A stretch of DNA of 64,000 nucleotides from Neovahlkampfia damariscottae (lineage: Eukaryota > Heterolobosea > Selenaionea > Neovahlkampfiida > Neovahlkampfiidae). Below, in pieces: positions 21,835 to 32,801 of this stretch. The DNA lies in NCBI GenBank assembly GCA_016618085.1, contig JABLTG010000075.1, positions 29,400 through 93,399 of the forward strand, given 5' to 3'. The notes beneath the pieces were generated by a model. The model had not been told where the DNA came from, did not search any database, and saw nothing but the letters and a program-made list of their open reading frames with translations. Positions within the stretch are counted from its first letter, which is position 1; every line of letters begins with the position of its first letter. Both the position numbers and the translations under genes were made by a program.

Positions 21835-24800
21835 ATGAATCAAGAATACAAAGGATTTAAATGCGTTTCCAGTTTTGACTTTAAAGGAACACCACTTCAC
21901 TTGTATAAATCAGAAAAAACTGGTTTACAAATTGGAGTTGCAGAAGTAGAAGGACCTTTAGTCAATTCATTTTTAGCAGTTTCAACAGAAGCTGATTCTC
22001 ATGATGGATGTCCTCATGTTCTTGAACATTTAATTTTCCTTGGAAGTGAAGACTATCCTTATAAAGGAATGTTGGACCAACTTGCAAATCGTTGTTTTGC
22101 AAGAGGAACCAGTAAAAAAAAAATAATAATTCTTTTTACAAACAGATGCTTGGACTGATGTTGACCATACATGTTATACTTTGACCACAGCCGGAAGTGA
22201 AGGTACTTTAAATTTACTTCCTGTTTACATGGACCATATTTTGTATCCAACAATTACAGAAAGCGTATTTTTTTTTTTTAAAATTAACAAATTTTTTCAA
22301 GGGATTTTATACTGAAGTTCATCATATTGACGATTCAGGAGAAAACTCAGGCGTAGTTTATGGTGAAATGCAAGACTGTGAAAATACAGGAGATACTCTA
22401 GTTTATCATACTCTAATGGAAACATTATTTGAAGGAACTGGATACAGTCAAAATACAGGAGGTAGAATGGAAAATTTAAGAAAATTACAAGTCGACACTG
22501 GTTAGATACAAATAGATTAATTTCGTTTTTTAGTTAGAAAATATCATCAAGATTACTATAGACCTGATAATGTATGTGCAATTCTCACAGGTCAAATAAA
22601 AATTGAACAAGTTATTGATTCACTACTTCCAATTGAAGAAAAAATTTTAAAAAAAAATTTAAAATATAAACAAGAAAGACCTTGGTCAAAACCAATATCA
22701 AAACTTGAAAAATCAATTGAAAAGGAGATTTTATTTGCTTCTGATGATGATTCAGGTGGTGGTATTATTTCATTTGGATGGAAAGAACCAAACATCAAAT
22801 ATTCAGTAAGCACAAAAGGAAAAAATTAATTTTTTGTATAGGACTTTTTAGAAAAAGAATCAATTCAATATTTCTGGAAATATCTTTCACATAGTGCTGT
22901 TTCACCATTACAAAAAGAAATGGTTGAATTAGAAGATCCTTATTGTGGTGATATTTCATGTTGGAGTACTTGTTTTAGAGAATCTGGTTATGTAATTTTT
23001 TTTTTTTTAATTATTCTCATTTAGATGATTTCATTTTCAAATATTGAAACAGTTAAAATGAAACTTATCAAAAACAAATTTTATGAAGTTCTTCAAGATG
23101 TATTGAAAAAAGGAATTGATATGAAAAGAATGAAAAGTATCTTAAATCGTGAAAGAGTTAAGGTATTCATTTGTTTTTCATTTTACTTTTTTATTTTAAA
23201 GTTTTTAAGTAATTTTGAAGAAGATCCACATAATACTTATGCTATGCATTTCATCAATAATTTTCTTTATTGTAATAAATCATCTGAATTACAAGAATCA
23301 ATGGAAGAAGATGTCAGAATCAGTAAATTACTTGAACAAAATGAAAATTTTTGGTTAAATATTTTAAAAAAGTAATTTATTCATTATTTTTGACATTTCA
23401 ATAGATATATCATTGATTTACCATGTGTTTGTATTGTTGGAACACCAAGTTCAGAATATGGTGAAAAATTATCAGAAAATGAAAAACAAAGAATTGAAAA
23501 ACAAGCTGAAGATTTAGGTGATGATGGTCTTGATGAATTATCAAAAAAATTAGAAGCTGCAAAAGAAAAAAATGAACAACCAATTCCAAATGAAATCTTA
23601 GAATCATTTAAAGTACCTGATGTGAAATCAATATCATTCATACCAGTTTCTACTTATCGTTCAAATGAAAAACCAATTGATGAAAAAACGTAAAAAAAAA
23701 TTTTTTTTTGACATTTCAAAAGTGTTAAATTACAACAAATTCTTGGTGATGAAAAACAAGATATCCCTTATTTTGTTCAATTTGATCGTAATTTTATATT
23801 TCTTTTTTTTTGACTTTTTCCATAAGATATCAATACATCATTTGTTGAATTCAAAGTTTTTATGGATACTTCAGATCTTTCAGAACAATTAAGACTCTAT
23901 TTAGAATTATATCTTGAATGTTTATTTGAATGTCCAATTGAAAAGAAAGAAGTTAAATTGACACATGAAGAAGTTGTTCAACTTTTGAATGATGAAACAG
24001 TTTCTTTTTCTAATGGAACTGGATTAAGTGGTGGTAATTTTGTATGTGGATCATTTGCTCAATTGACATATTTTGAAATGAAATTTGATTCTTCAAAATT
24101 TGAAAGAGGACTTGAATGGATTCACGATATTCTTTGGAATACAAAATTTGATCCTGAAAGAATTAAAATTTCAGCTGTTAAACTCATCAATGATGTTTCA
24201 AATTTCAAAAGAGATGCAAAATCAATTTCAAGAGCAGCTATTAATAGATTGAATTTTAATGTCACAAAATCAAATCATAATGTTTGTGATTTTAATAAAC
24301 AACATGATTTCTTAACAAAACTTGTTGAAAAATTAGAAAAAGATTCAGAAAGTGTTATTAAAGAAATGAATGATTTTAGAAGTTTCATTACAGACCCAAG
24401 TAGAATTAGACTTAACATCATTACAAATTTCAATGAGAAAAAGAATGTCAAGTCTACACTTTTTGATAAATTCTTAAAATCAGAAAAGATTCATCAACCA
24501 AATTCATTCACATTTACAAAAGAGTTATTAACCAATGAATATCAAAATACTACAACTTCAAAAGATGGTGCTATTTTTGGAATTTCATCAACTGATAGTT
24601 CGAATTTATTCCAAACAACTACTGGTATTGATTCATATTCACATGATGATATTGCTGCTTTAATGGTTGTCATTGAATATTTAACTGGATTAGAGGGTCC
24701 ATTTTGGAAGAAAATCAGAGGTCTTGGATTATCTTATAGTTATTCAATTTATTCTTCTATTGAACAAGGATTGACTTATTTCATGTTGAGAAAATCAACA

Positions 24801-25193
24801 TCACTTGTCAAAGCTTATTTTGAAGCTAAAAAAATCATAGAAGAATATGTTGATGGTAGAGAACAATTTGATCAAACAATGTTGGACTCAGCAAAATCAG
24901 CTGTCATTTTTGCAATCATTTCAAGAGAAGAAACATTGTATGATGCTGCAAATCAACAATTTTATAATTATTTGAAAAATTTACCAAGAGATGGAAATAA
25001 AAAATTATTGGAAAAAATAGCAAAAGTCAACATGGATGATATTAAATTTGCTTTGAAAAAATATTTAGTGGATATTTTTGATGAAAAAAAATCAATTGCT
25101 GTTGTGACAACAAACACACAAAAAGTTAAAGAAATTACAGAAGAATTCAAAGAAACAAGAAATTTTAAAGAAAATGAAAAAATTTTTGAATAA
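21835..25193 (+). CDS. M16 metalloprotease, SDD3/C05D11.1-like
   Basis: Ten exons (21835-22111, 22146-22264, 22302-22500, 22534-22805, 22842-22991, 23025-23162, 23202-23371, 23405-23689, 23723-23787, 23827-25193) give 1,013 residues. Nine introns of 33-39 nt are packed into the first 2 kb, and the last 1.4 kb has none. The inverted zinc site HxxEH is at 61-65 (PHVLEHL), followed by GSEDYPYKGMLDQLANRCFA, TDVDHTCYT, and a second Glu region (VYGEMQD) typical of the two-lobed M16 peptidases close to presequence protease and yeast YOL098C (SDD3). These hydrolyse small unfolded peptides. No N-terminal targeting signal is visible, which suits a cytosolic member. Intron 3 starts with the unusual GTTAGA. 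Confidence 0.92.
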
Positions 25194-25222
25194 AGAAATT
25201 AGTTTTTCGTTTGTTAAATTAA

Positions 25223-25229
25223 CCAATCA
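25223..25229 (+). promoter_or_regulatory. CCAATCA element deciding the UNC93-like start
   Basis: CCAATCA lies 10 nt upstream of ATG 25240 and 29 nt downstream of the previous gene's stop. The frame is open further upstream (from about 25174), but that ATG would sit inside the preceding protease gene. The element supports 25240 as the true start. Confidence 0.55.
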
Positions 25230-25239
25230 ACACAATTTT

Positions 25240-26559
25240 ATGGAAGAGGATGAAGTTTTTGTTAGTCAGTTAAATGACCAAAAAATAATATCAGAAGAAG
25301 AAATATCAGATCCTGATTCAACATCTTCAATAATTGAAAAAGAAGAAAAAAACAAAGAAAATGAAAAAACTTCAACCTTTGTTGAATTGTTCAATATTAT
25401 ATTATTAGGATTATCATTCATGTTAATATTTTCAGCCTTCAATACAACAGCTAATTATATGAGTACTCTTCATCAAGACATTGGATACATCAGTTTAGGA
25501 TTATTATATTTTATCTTTTCACTTTCAAATTTTTTTTCACCAACTATTGAAAAATTTGTAGGTTCAAAAATATGTATGATTGCAGGTTCACTTGTATATA
25601 TTTTATACGTACTTTTTGCTGGATTTAATTTTGCTTGGCTTTTAATTGTTTTTTCAATATTTTTAGGATTTGCTGCTTCTATATTATGGACAGCTCAAGG
25701 GTTTAATTTTGAACTATTTTAATATTTTAGTAATTATATTTCAAGTGTGTCAAGTGAGGATAAATTAGGTTTCAATTCTGGTTTATTTTTTGGTTTATTC
25801 TTTTTGTCAATTATTTTTGGTAATTTAATTGTAGGAGTTTTATTTTCCTTTGATATTCCATTGTGGATGACTTTTTTAATATTATTTTGTATTGGACTTG
25901 TTGGAATTGTAATGTTATTTTTTATCAAAAATCCAAAAATTAAAAAAGAAAAAAAAATTAATATCCTTCAATCAATATTAAATTCAATTAAAATTCTGTT
26001 CAACTCAAAAATGATATTGTTACTTGGTTTTTGTTTTTATTCGGGATTTAGTCAATCATTATTTTCTGGTAAAATTCCAGAAATTATTGGAACAAAACTC
26101 GGAAAAGATTATGTTGGATATACCATGTCATGTTTTGGATTATCAGAATTCATTGGATCATTAACATTTGGGAGATTAATTGATAAATTAGGTATCAAAA
26201 TGATGATGATGATATCATTTTGTTTTCATTTGATCGCATTATTCTTTACTTTATTGTTATCAAAAGACATAATGATTTTTTATTTTATATCTACAACGTT
26301 AAATGGATTAGCTGATTCAAGTTTAAATCCAACTTTATATTCAATTTTAGGAGGTAGAATGTTTCAAAAAGAAGGAGTTTCCAATGCATTTGCTTCATTC
26401 AAATTAGTTCAATCACTTTCTTATGCATTTGGTTATTTTTCTTCAATATATTTTCAATTATACATTTTACAAATAATGGCAATTGTAATTTTATTAATAT
26501 CATTATTAATGTTTGTCATTTTGGATTTGATGATTGAGTCTGTTGACTCAAGAGAATAA
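25240..26559 (+). CDS. UNC93-like major-facilitator membrane protein
   Basis: Exons 25240-25700 and 25731-26559 (30-nt intron) give 429 residues. After an acidic N-terminal tail (about 45 residues) there are around 11-12 hydrophobic segments. The intron splits the family motif WTAQG-NYISS, followed by a Glu-Asp loop and GFNSGLFFG, the signature of UNC93-type MFS proteins that act as channel or receptor-trafficking regulators. A later loop GRLIDKLGIKM fits the MFS inter-lobe signature. The location would be the plasma membrane or endosome. The gene starts only 47 nt after the protease stop; a CCAATCA element in that gap implies its own promoter. It converges with the F-box gene, 22 nt between stops. 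Confidence 0.82.
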
Positions 26560-26581
26560 AAAAATTTTGTTATTTGTTTAT

Positions 26582-27133
26582 TCAAAAACGAACTTTTAAT
26601 TTAATACAACAGTGTTTGTCAATGATAATATCATGTTGGATATTATCAAAATCTTGAATACAACTATCCCAATTCAAAAATTTTCCAGTCATTTTTTCAA
26701 ATGATAGGTCAATTCCACAAACAACAATAAAATTCAATTTTTCAATTTCAAGTTTTTCAAAATTTTCAACACAATTCTGTAAAATATTTCTAAAAAAATA
26801 TTCTCTTGTTACGATATCAAAATTAAAAAGTTGAAATAAAACAACAAATTCATTGAGTAATCCGACAATCTCACGGATATTATTAAAGGATTCTTTTGGA
26901 ATTTCTTGGATATATTCATTCATTGATTTTGGTTTCTGTAGATCATTTTTCATCACAATTGTATGTTTGGATGATAAAAACACTTGTGAGTTGAACATTT
27001 TTTCTCTCCAAACTTTTGAGACTGTAGCAAGTCTAAAATGAATAGAACTTGGAGTGTATTCAAGAATTAAATCAAAACAATCTTCTGGAATGAATCCAAA
27101 TGAATAATTGTCTTCTTCCTCTTGACTAATCAT
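26582..27133 (-). CDS. F-box-like protein
   Basis: A single exon of 183 residues. Residues about 12-50 (FGFIPEDCFDLILEYTPSSI ... LATVSKVWREKM) have the F-box pattern that links substrates to SKP1-cullin ubiquitin ligases. The remaining helical region (LLNEFVVLFQLFNFD, NCVENFEKLEIEKLNFIVV) has no recognisable repeat. The assignment rests on the F-box pattern only. The start is fixed by the 27-nt divergent gap to the next gene, with a shared CCAATAA at 27145-27151. Confidence 0.65.
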   Translation of the reverse strand: MISQEEEDNYSFGFIPEDCFDLILEYTPSSIHFRLATVSKVWREKMFNSQVFLSSKHTIVMKNDLQKPKSMNEYIQEIPKESFNNIREIVGLLNEFVVLFQLFNFDIVTREYFFRNILQNCVENFEKLEIEKLNFIVVCGIDLSFEKMTGKFLNWDSCIQDFDNIQHDIIIDKHCCIKLKVRF

Positions 27134-27160
27134 TGACTAACTGACCAATAATATCCTTCA
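27134..27160. promoter_or_regulatory. 27-nt bidirectional promoter
   Basis: Only 27 nt separate the start codons of the divergent F-box (27133, minus) and Sel1-repeat (27161, plus) genes. The gap contains CCAATAA (27145-27151). Both transcripts must start within or very near this gap, or inside the neighbouring coding sequence, so leaders are at most a few nucleotides long or transcription units overlap. Confidence 0.6.
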
Positions 27161-28246
27161 ATGGATCAAGAACATCAATTGGAAGACATCAAGACAAGGA
27201 TAAAAAAATTCAGAGCTCATAATCAATGGAATAAAATTAATAGTTTAATAACATTGGAAAATTTAACTGGAATTTGGTTCAAAGTCTATCAAGCAGAAGC
27301 TTTACTATATTTATCCAGAAAAGAAGAAGGAGAAATTTTATTGGAAAAAGTGATAAAAGAAGCAGATAAAAATGATCCAAAACAAATGTTTTTACTCGGA
27401 AAAAGTTATGATATATTAAACCAAACTGAAAATGCTTTCTTTTGGTATGAAAAAGCTGCAAATCAAAATGAAGAAAACGCACAAAATAATTTAGCATTTT
27501 GTTTTGAAGTAAAAAAAAAAGAAATGATTAATGAAATATTAGCATTCTTGTGGAGCTGAAAAAAATCTGGAAAAAGCTTTTTATTGGTATGAAAGAGCAT
27601 CAAATTTAGGTAATCCAACAGCACAAAAGAACCTAGCAATTTGTTATCAACAAGGTGAAGGTACTCATAAGAATAAAGAATTAGCAGTGAAATGGTTCAC
27701 AATAGCATCACAAAATGGTGATGCTCAAGCTAAAAACTCATTAGGTTTGTGCTCATTTTAATTCTTAAAGTAATAGCTATTTGTTATGAAAATGGAGAAG
27801 GAGTTGAACAAAATTTAGAAATAGCCTTCAAATGGTATTTAGAATCAGCGGAAGGTGGTCATGATCATGGTCAACATAATGTTGCAATTGCATATGAAGA
27901 AGGTGATGGTGTTGAAAAAAATGATGAATTGTCATTTTATTGGTGCGAAAAAGCTACAAAACAAAATCATCCACAATCAATTTTAAGAATTTCTAGATTA
28001 CTCAAAGAAGGAATTGGATGTAAAATTGATTTTGAAAAATCTTATCAATACCTCCTGTTAGCTTCAAAAAGTGATCAAAGTGATATTGCAAAATATGCAC
28101 TGGAAGAAATTGAGAATTATCAAAAATCAAGTTTATGTTTATCTGCACATTTAGATTATCATAAAATGTATAAAAAAATTATTGAAAATCAATCAAAAAT
28201 TGATCAATTATTTAATTTGAGTTTCCATTTTTTAGAAGAAAAATAA
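27161..28246 (+). CDS. Sel1-repeat protein
   Basis: Exons 27161-27508, 27543-27744 and 27771-28246 (introns 34 and 26 nt) give 341 residues. From about residue 75 there are consecutive Sel1-like repeats: AFFWYEKAANQNEENAQNNLAFC, then copies reading AICYQQGEGTHKNKELAVKWF, AICYENGEGVEQNLEIAFKWY and AYEEGDGVEKNDELSFYWC. They form a helical solenoid for protein-protein contact, as in Sel1/Hrd3 or eEF2K relatives. No catalytic domain is attached. The 26-nt second intron (27745-27770) is the shortest convincing intron seen here, apart from which the structure is ordinary. Confidence 0.83.
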
Positions 28247-28307
28247 AAAAATCATTTGGAAAAGGTGGATGTTGAAATGAGATTTTATCGTTAGATTTGA
28301 TAAATTT

Positions 28308-28934
28308 TTATGTTAAATTTTGTGCACAAATTCTTATTTTTTCATTGTATGTTTCATTTTGATACATTACTAAATCTGTCAACAATTGAAAGTTCTGTTT
28401 TTTGTCGACATAGCAACATTTAACAGTACAATCTTCTGATTTATATTCAACAACAAATTTAGTCCCATCAATTTTCATAGTAACCGCTCTATGTTTTCCA
28501 CGTTTAACTTTGAAAATCATCTGTGGTCTTTTGAATTCATTAAAAAAACCTGTGTCAGTATCTTGATCATATTCACAAGGTTTTAGAGTATCTAAACAAT
28601 TTCCAAATTTTTGAGATCCTGAAATTGATGAATAACAATACTTGAAAAAAAAATTTCTTTTTTTTTGAACATTAAACAGAAAAATGAAACCAAGAATTGA
28701 AGAAGTTAAAAATATGGTACAAAAGATGAATATTACACCTCTTGCTATGTTTTTACGAATCCAAACTGAATAACTATTTTCATCGTCTTCTTCATCTTCA
28801 ACTTCAAATTCTTCTAAATTATACACATCACTTTCTGAGACATTTCGTAGCAGATTTCTGACTGAAACTGGTTGTGATCTATTCTCTAAAGAGTCACTTG
28901 ATGTTAACTCAACTTCGTCTTCTTTAATGGGCAT
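28308..28934 (-). CDS. single-pass membrane protein with Cys-containing ectodomain
   Basis: About 208 residues from ATG 28934 (MPIKEDEVELTSS). The frame extends upstream to 28985, but the CCAAT element at 28955-28961 points to this later Met. There is an acidic, serine-rich cytosolic part of about 65 residues, one transmembrane helix (GVIFIFCTIFLTSSILGFIF), then a ~120-residue external part with about eight cysteines (NCLDTLKPCEYD, DCTVKCCYVD, IRICAQN). A 30-nt stopless GT-AG segment around 28639-28668 (minus strand, Lys/Phe-rich) might be a further intron; it keeps the frame either way. No family is recognised. Confidence 0.6.
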   Translation of the reverse strand: MPIKEDEVELTSSDSLENRSQPVSVRNLLRNVSESDVYNLEEFEVEDEEDDENSYSVWIRKNIARGVIFIFCTIFLTSSILGFIFLFNVQKKRNFFFKYCYSSISGSQKFGNCLDTLKPCEYDQDTDTGFFNEFKRPQMIFKVKRGKHRAVTMKIDGTKFVVEYKSEDCTVKCCYVDKKQNFQLLTDLVMYQNETYNEKIRICAQNLT

Positions 28935-29116
28935 GAAGACGTTCGGATTGTTGACCAATAGAAATAATTTTCTCCTTAAAATCAAAAAAATTCCGAACTT
29001 GAAGTTGATTTTCTTGAGGTTTGAAATATTATTCTGGAAATTTATTAAATAATACCCTGATTAACTTTTGAAGCGAAAATTTGGAACAAAAATACAAAAC
29101 AATCACAAATTTTTTT

Positions 29117-31582
29117 TTAATTTTCGTCTTCATAAATGATACGAAAATCATCTTCCAAATCTGTCCAAATGTAACCAACACTTTTATTAGAAAATCTAGA
29201 GATTGGTTTCATTATTCTCCAATTTCCATCGTATTCTAAATTCGGTGATACTCCTCTAGCATAGAATTTAACTTCATTTCTTTCACCATATCCACCAACT
29301 AATGTTCCATTGAAATATTCTAAAGGAGCCACCAATTTCAATTTTGAGAGATGCACTCCACTTTTTAGATTAACCATTGTATTTGTTGAATTTAATTCAA
29401 TAAAATTCCTTCCGTTTCCAATTTGAAGATTAAGTTGAATTAAAGAACATTTTCTTGTGGCAATAAAATCACCAGCATCTCTTGTCACCAAATTCATGTT
29501 TACCGAGTTTGGAGCAAACAGAATTTCAGCAGGATTTTGGTTTGGAATTTTATTTTCTTTTATATAGTCATGAAATATTTTTGTCCACGGAAACAATTGT
29601 GGATTGGATTTTCGTTAAAATCTGTTGGTCTGACAGAATTTTCATCCAACAAAAATGCTTGGCCAAATTGATGATTGTGATGTTTGATTGAAATATTCAC
29701 TTTATCTCTTCCATTGGTTGGAAGAACTACAATAGATGACTTCACTGTTCCTAAACCACTTGTAAAACTTAAATCTTTGTTGGAGCATTCTTTATTATTT
29801 GGCTCGATAGTTCCAACGAAAACTCCTTTAATAGCAATATCTGATTGATAAGCTGTCCTACAAAATAAAATTTTTTGAGGGTTTGGAAAATATTCATCTG
29901 GAAATTTAAGAAAATAGCTAATCTTCATTCCTGTATGTGTGATACTTAAATCAGTGGTTATTTTTGTTGAAAATATGATTTCCATATTTGGAATATTTTC
30001 TGTGTTCACAAATAAATGATAGAGAGAATCATAAGAATCTCTTACATGAATCATATTTCCTTCTATTTTCCAGATCAAATACTATTCTGTATTGCTTGCA
30101 TCAACAACCACCCTCAATGGAGTTGTGTCTGTTCCGAAACCTGTTGCACATATATAACAATTTTTTCTTGAAATATCTCCATTTAAACCGATTCATACAA
30201 TTTGATCCCCTCCTTTTTTCAAATTATATCTGTATACACTGTTTCTTGAGCATTCTGAAGCATTAATTTTAACAATACCGCCATTATTTATTGAATTAAG
30301 AGCAAAATTCTCTTTTTTGATCTGATGAAACCTTCACTACAGTTTGGGTGTTTTTTTGAGTCCAAATTGTAAATCTTATTTTCAATATCAAAAGTTCTAA
30401 TTGTACGAGATTTTCCTTCTTTCTGAACAATTGAAATTGATGAAGTATAGTTAAATAAAAGGAATTTCGAATTTCCAGAATTCAATGTGACTTGAAGTGT
30501 GTCAGGTAAACCAAATAATCCATACAATAATATATCTTCTTCTCCATTGAAAAGATCAACAATTTTAATGATATCTGATTGATCTGAACCTATGAACGTG
30601 AAAACTTGATCTTTAATTCCTTTTATCACCAAATTTGTCGCTTTGAAAGCTTCAATTGTCATTGAAGTTGTTTTGTTGTATTGAAATAGTTCCACACTGG
30701 AAGAAATCACATTTTGAGGTGATACTACATAACTTTGTGAATTTGATCTAATTTGAATGTTTGAATTTCCTTGAATGAACCATTCTTTTTGGTAATTTGA
30801 TACCTCACCAGTAATCAGAACATTTGAGTCAGAAGCTTCAACATAATTTGTCGTGCAACTTGCTGCAGTAAAATGAATATTACGTTGAAAAGGAGAATTA
30901 AATAATTTCAAATATCCACAATTTCCACCAGTTCAAATTCCATTCCAATTTGAAGTATCAGTTGGTTTTCCTGACTCATGTGTTACTGCAAGATCTTGAT
31001 CGAATGGCTGATTTGCCAAATTCGTATGTATTAAAGTATTGATTGACGGTTTAAAATTTACTAATTCAGGGACTGAAAGATGTTTGAGAGTAGGATTTGT
31101 TGGTACTGCTTCAAAAGTATATTTATCAGCTTTGATTTCTTTGGAAATCGGAAATCTATGAGATTTGATTTTGGAATTTCCATTTCCTTTTGTGGTAACT
31201 TGTTTTCCATCTAAGTCAATAGTTCCACCATCTTTCAATTGAGGAGTATCTTTAATTTCACCTTTTTCAATAATTGGTGAAGGTGGAATATATTCACCTC
31301 CCCAAGCTTGTTTTCATAAAACAGAAGGTCCAAATCCCATCTTAAAATTGAAAAACACAGTCTAAAACATTTCATGGAGCAAATTCTAAAGCAAAATCGA
31401 AGAGACACTGAAACACCCCATGGCAGAGTCAACTGAAATCTAATTCCTTTGGACAAATGTCTTAACTCATCAAAACGAACTCTTGGGAGACCATTGATCG
31501 ATAAAACATAAACTTCTGCTATCAATTCTAGATATCCAGAAACGAATACTTCAAAAATGTAAACATTGATAGAAAACCTAGT
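29117..31582 (-). pseudogene. decayed secreted/surface beta-rich protein gene
   Basis: One long coding tract on the minus strand is broken many times. In-frame TGA codons fall at 31314-31316, 30933-30935 and 30193-30195, an in-frame TAG at 30082-30084, and the frame changes near 31340-31400, 30300 and 29570-29600. No GT-AG intron of normal size removes these breaks, and no start codon precedes the first open stretch, so the 5' end is also lost. Between breaks the translation stays coherent: Gly/Asn/Ser/Thr-rich, alternating beta-strand-like segments with regular cysteines (CSEGF, NCGYL, CSNKD), typical of a large secreted beta-helix or adhesin-like protein. The 3' end still stops cleanly at 29117. 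No domain family is recognised. Confidence 0.72.
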
Positions 31583-31587
31583 TTAAA

Positions 31588-31594
31588 CCAATCA
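31588..31594 (+). promoter_or_regulatory. CCAATCA element of the Tae4-like gene
   Basis: An intact CCAATCA lies 16 nt upstream of ATG 31611, at the same distance as in healthy genes of the window. This indicates that the broken coding sequence behind it was once an ordinary host-style transcription unit. Confidence 0.5.
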
Positions 31595-31610
31595 AATCAA
31601 TTTAAAGAGA

Positions 31611-32113
31611 ATGAAGAGTATAGTTGCTGTCCTTTTCTTAATAGTGATCTTTTGTTGCCAATCAAAGGGTACAAACATCAGTATGAACAACAAGCTGTCA
31701 AAACCACATTTTGAAACTATGTTTAGAAATCCAATTTTCAAAAAGGATGAGAATGAAGTGCCTCGTTAACTTGGAGGAAATCTTGCGGGTTTAACAAATT
31801 ATTGTGTTTTTAGATTCAGTAATGGCTTAATTTCAGCTAATCATCCGATTACTATCAATTCTGACTTCCATGATAAAGATGGAAACAAGTATATTATTAA
31901 AGTTCAAACATTGCTAGCTTATTTAACTTCGAAATATGGACCCCAATGGTTGTCGAGAACTATAATCCACCAAAAGAAAAAGGTATGGTTTTGTGGGAAA
32001 TATCTTTCGCAGACGCAACTGGTCATGTTGATCTTTGGGACGGAACTAAACCAGGACATTCTAGTTATTGGCACGATAGAAAAGTTAAAAGAGTAGTTTA
32101 TTGGTATTTATAA
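31611..32113 (+). pseudogene. broken Tae4-like (T6SS amidase) gene with signal peptide
   Basis: The first frame begins with a eukaryotic-looking signal peptide (MKSIVAVLFLIVIFCC) and is cut by an in-frame TAA at 31767-31769. The same frame then reads LGGNLAGLTNYCVF, which fits the catalytic-cysteine block of type VI secretion amidase effector 4 (Tae4). The frame is lost again near 31940-31955. The other key block, GHVDLWDG (32021-32044, with the catalytic His), lies in a different frame that ends at TAA 32111-32113, directly before AATAAA. Tae4 enzymes cut peptidoglycan peptides, and relatives captured by eukaryotes (dae genes) act against bacteria. I tested GT-AG introns by eye and none of acceptable size restores one frame, so I call a recent pseudogene; an assembly error at the second break cannot be excluded. 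Confidence 0.68.
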
Positions 32114-32801
32114 AATAAAATATTTTGTGAATTTCAAATGTGTTTCTTCCAGTCATGAAAGATGTCTGTCATATTTAAACATAGTGTTGGCAAATTTGAA
32201 TGCAAAACCGTTGAATAAAATGTTTTCTTCATTTTATTTCTCAAAAAATAATAAATAATTAGAGAAAATTGTGAATTTTTCAACTGAAACAACAAACAAC
32301 TAATCCAAAATTTGACAATGATAAACACATAAGCTGTATTTCAACCATGAGGAGATATCTGTATTTCACAGAAGTACCTTCATTTCGACAATAGTTTTAT
32401 TTGATTATTCCCAATCACATTCATATCATCTGCAATCATGTTATTGTGTATAAAACTCTGGGTAAAAAGATGCACCAAAAAGTTCCTGATACCGAATCCA
32501 TCCAAAACAAATCTACTTTGTATAATGGACTCTGGATTCTTTTGATAACAATTATATTTTTTTCATGAACATACCAAAGATTTGAACTTACAACAACTAC
32601 TATGAATGAGAGTAATGCAATTCCTTTCATGTTTTCGGTACTATTCTGATTTGTACCCAATCAACAGAGTTTAAACAATTGAAAGGTATCTAATTGCTTC
32701 ATGAACAAAATTGAATAAGGAAACTTTCATTTGAATTTCCCCCGTTTATTAAATGCTTCTAAATAATTCCACCAATTGAATAAATTAGAATTTTTTTATT
32801 T
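32114..32801. other. gene-poor stretch with a possible small secreted ORF
   Basis: This 688-nt stretch holds no confident gene. The best candidate is on the minus strand: ATG 32630 followed by a hydrophobic, signal-like MKGIALLSFIVVV, a GTAAGT donor, a 53-nt putative intron (32591-32539) and an open exon 32538-32380, giving 65 residues without a known family. The intron is longer than usual and the product may be debris like its neighbours. The stretch lies beside two pseudogenes, and the simplest view is continuing decay. Confidence 0.35.

Noticed and set aside
25174-25239. Upstream ATG extending the UNC93-like protein by 22 residues
   Set aside because: It lies inside the last codons of the protease gene, and a CCAATCA box stands between it and ATG 25240, which begins a more typical acidic N-terminus.
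29117-31582. Reading TGA as an amino acid to rescue the broken secreted-protein gene
   Set aside because: TGA is the natural stop of other genes here (19276-20421 and 42476-43575), and this tract also has a TAG and frame changes.
31756-31790. A very short GT-AG segment that would skip the in-frame TAA of the Tae4-like gene
   Set aside because: It would be only about 12 nt, far below the 26-nt minimum of convincing introns here, and it leaves the second frame break unexplained.
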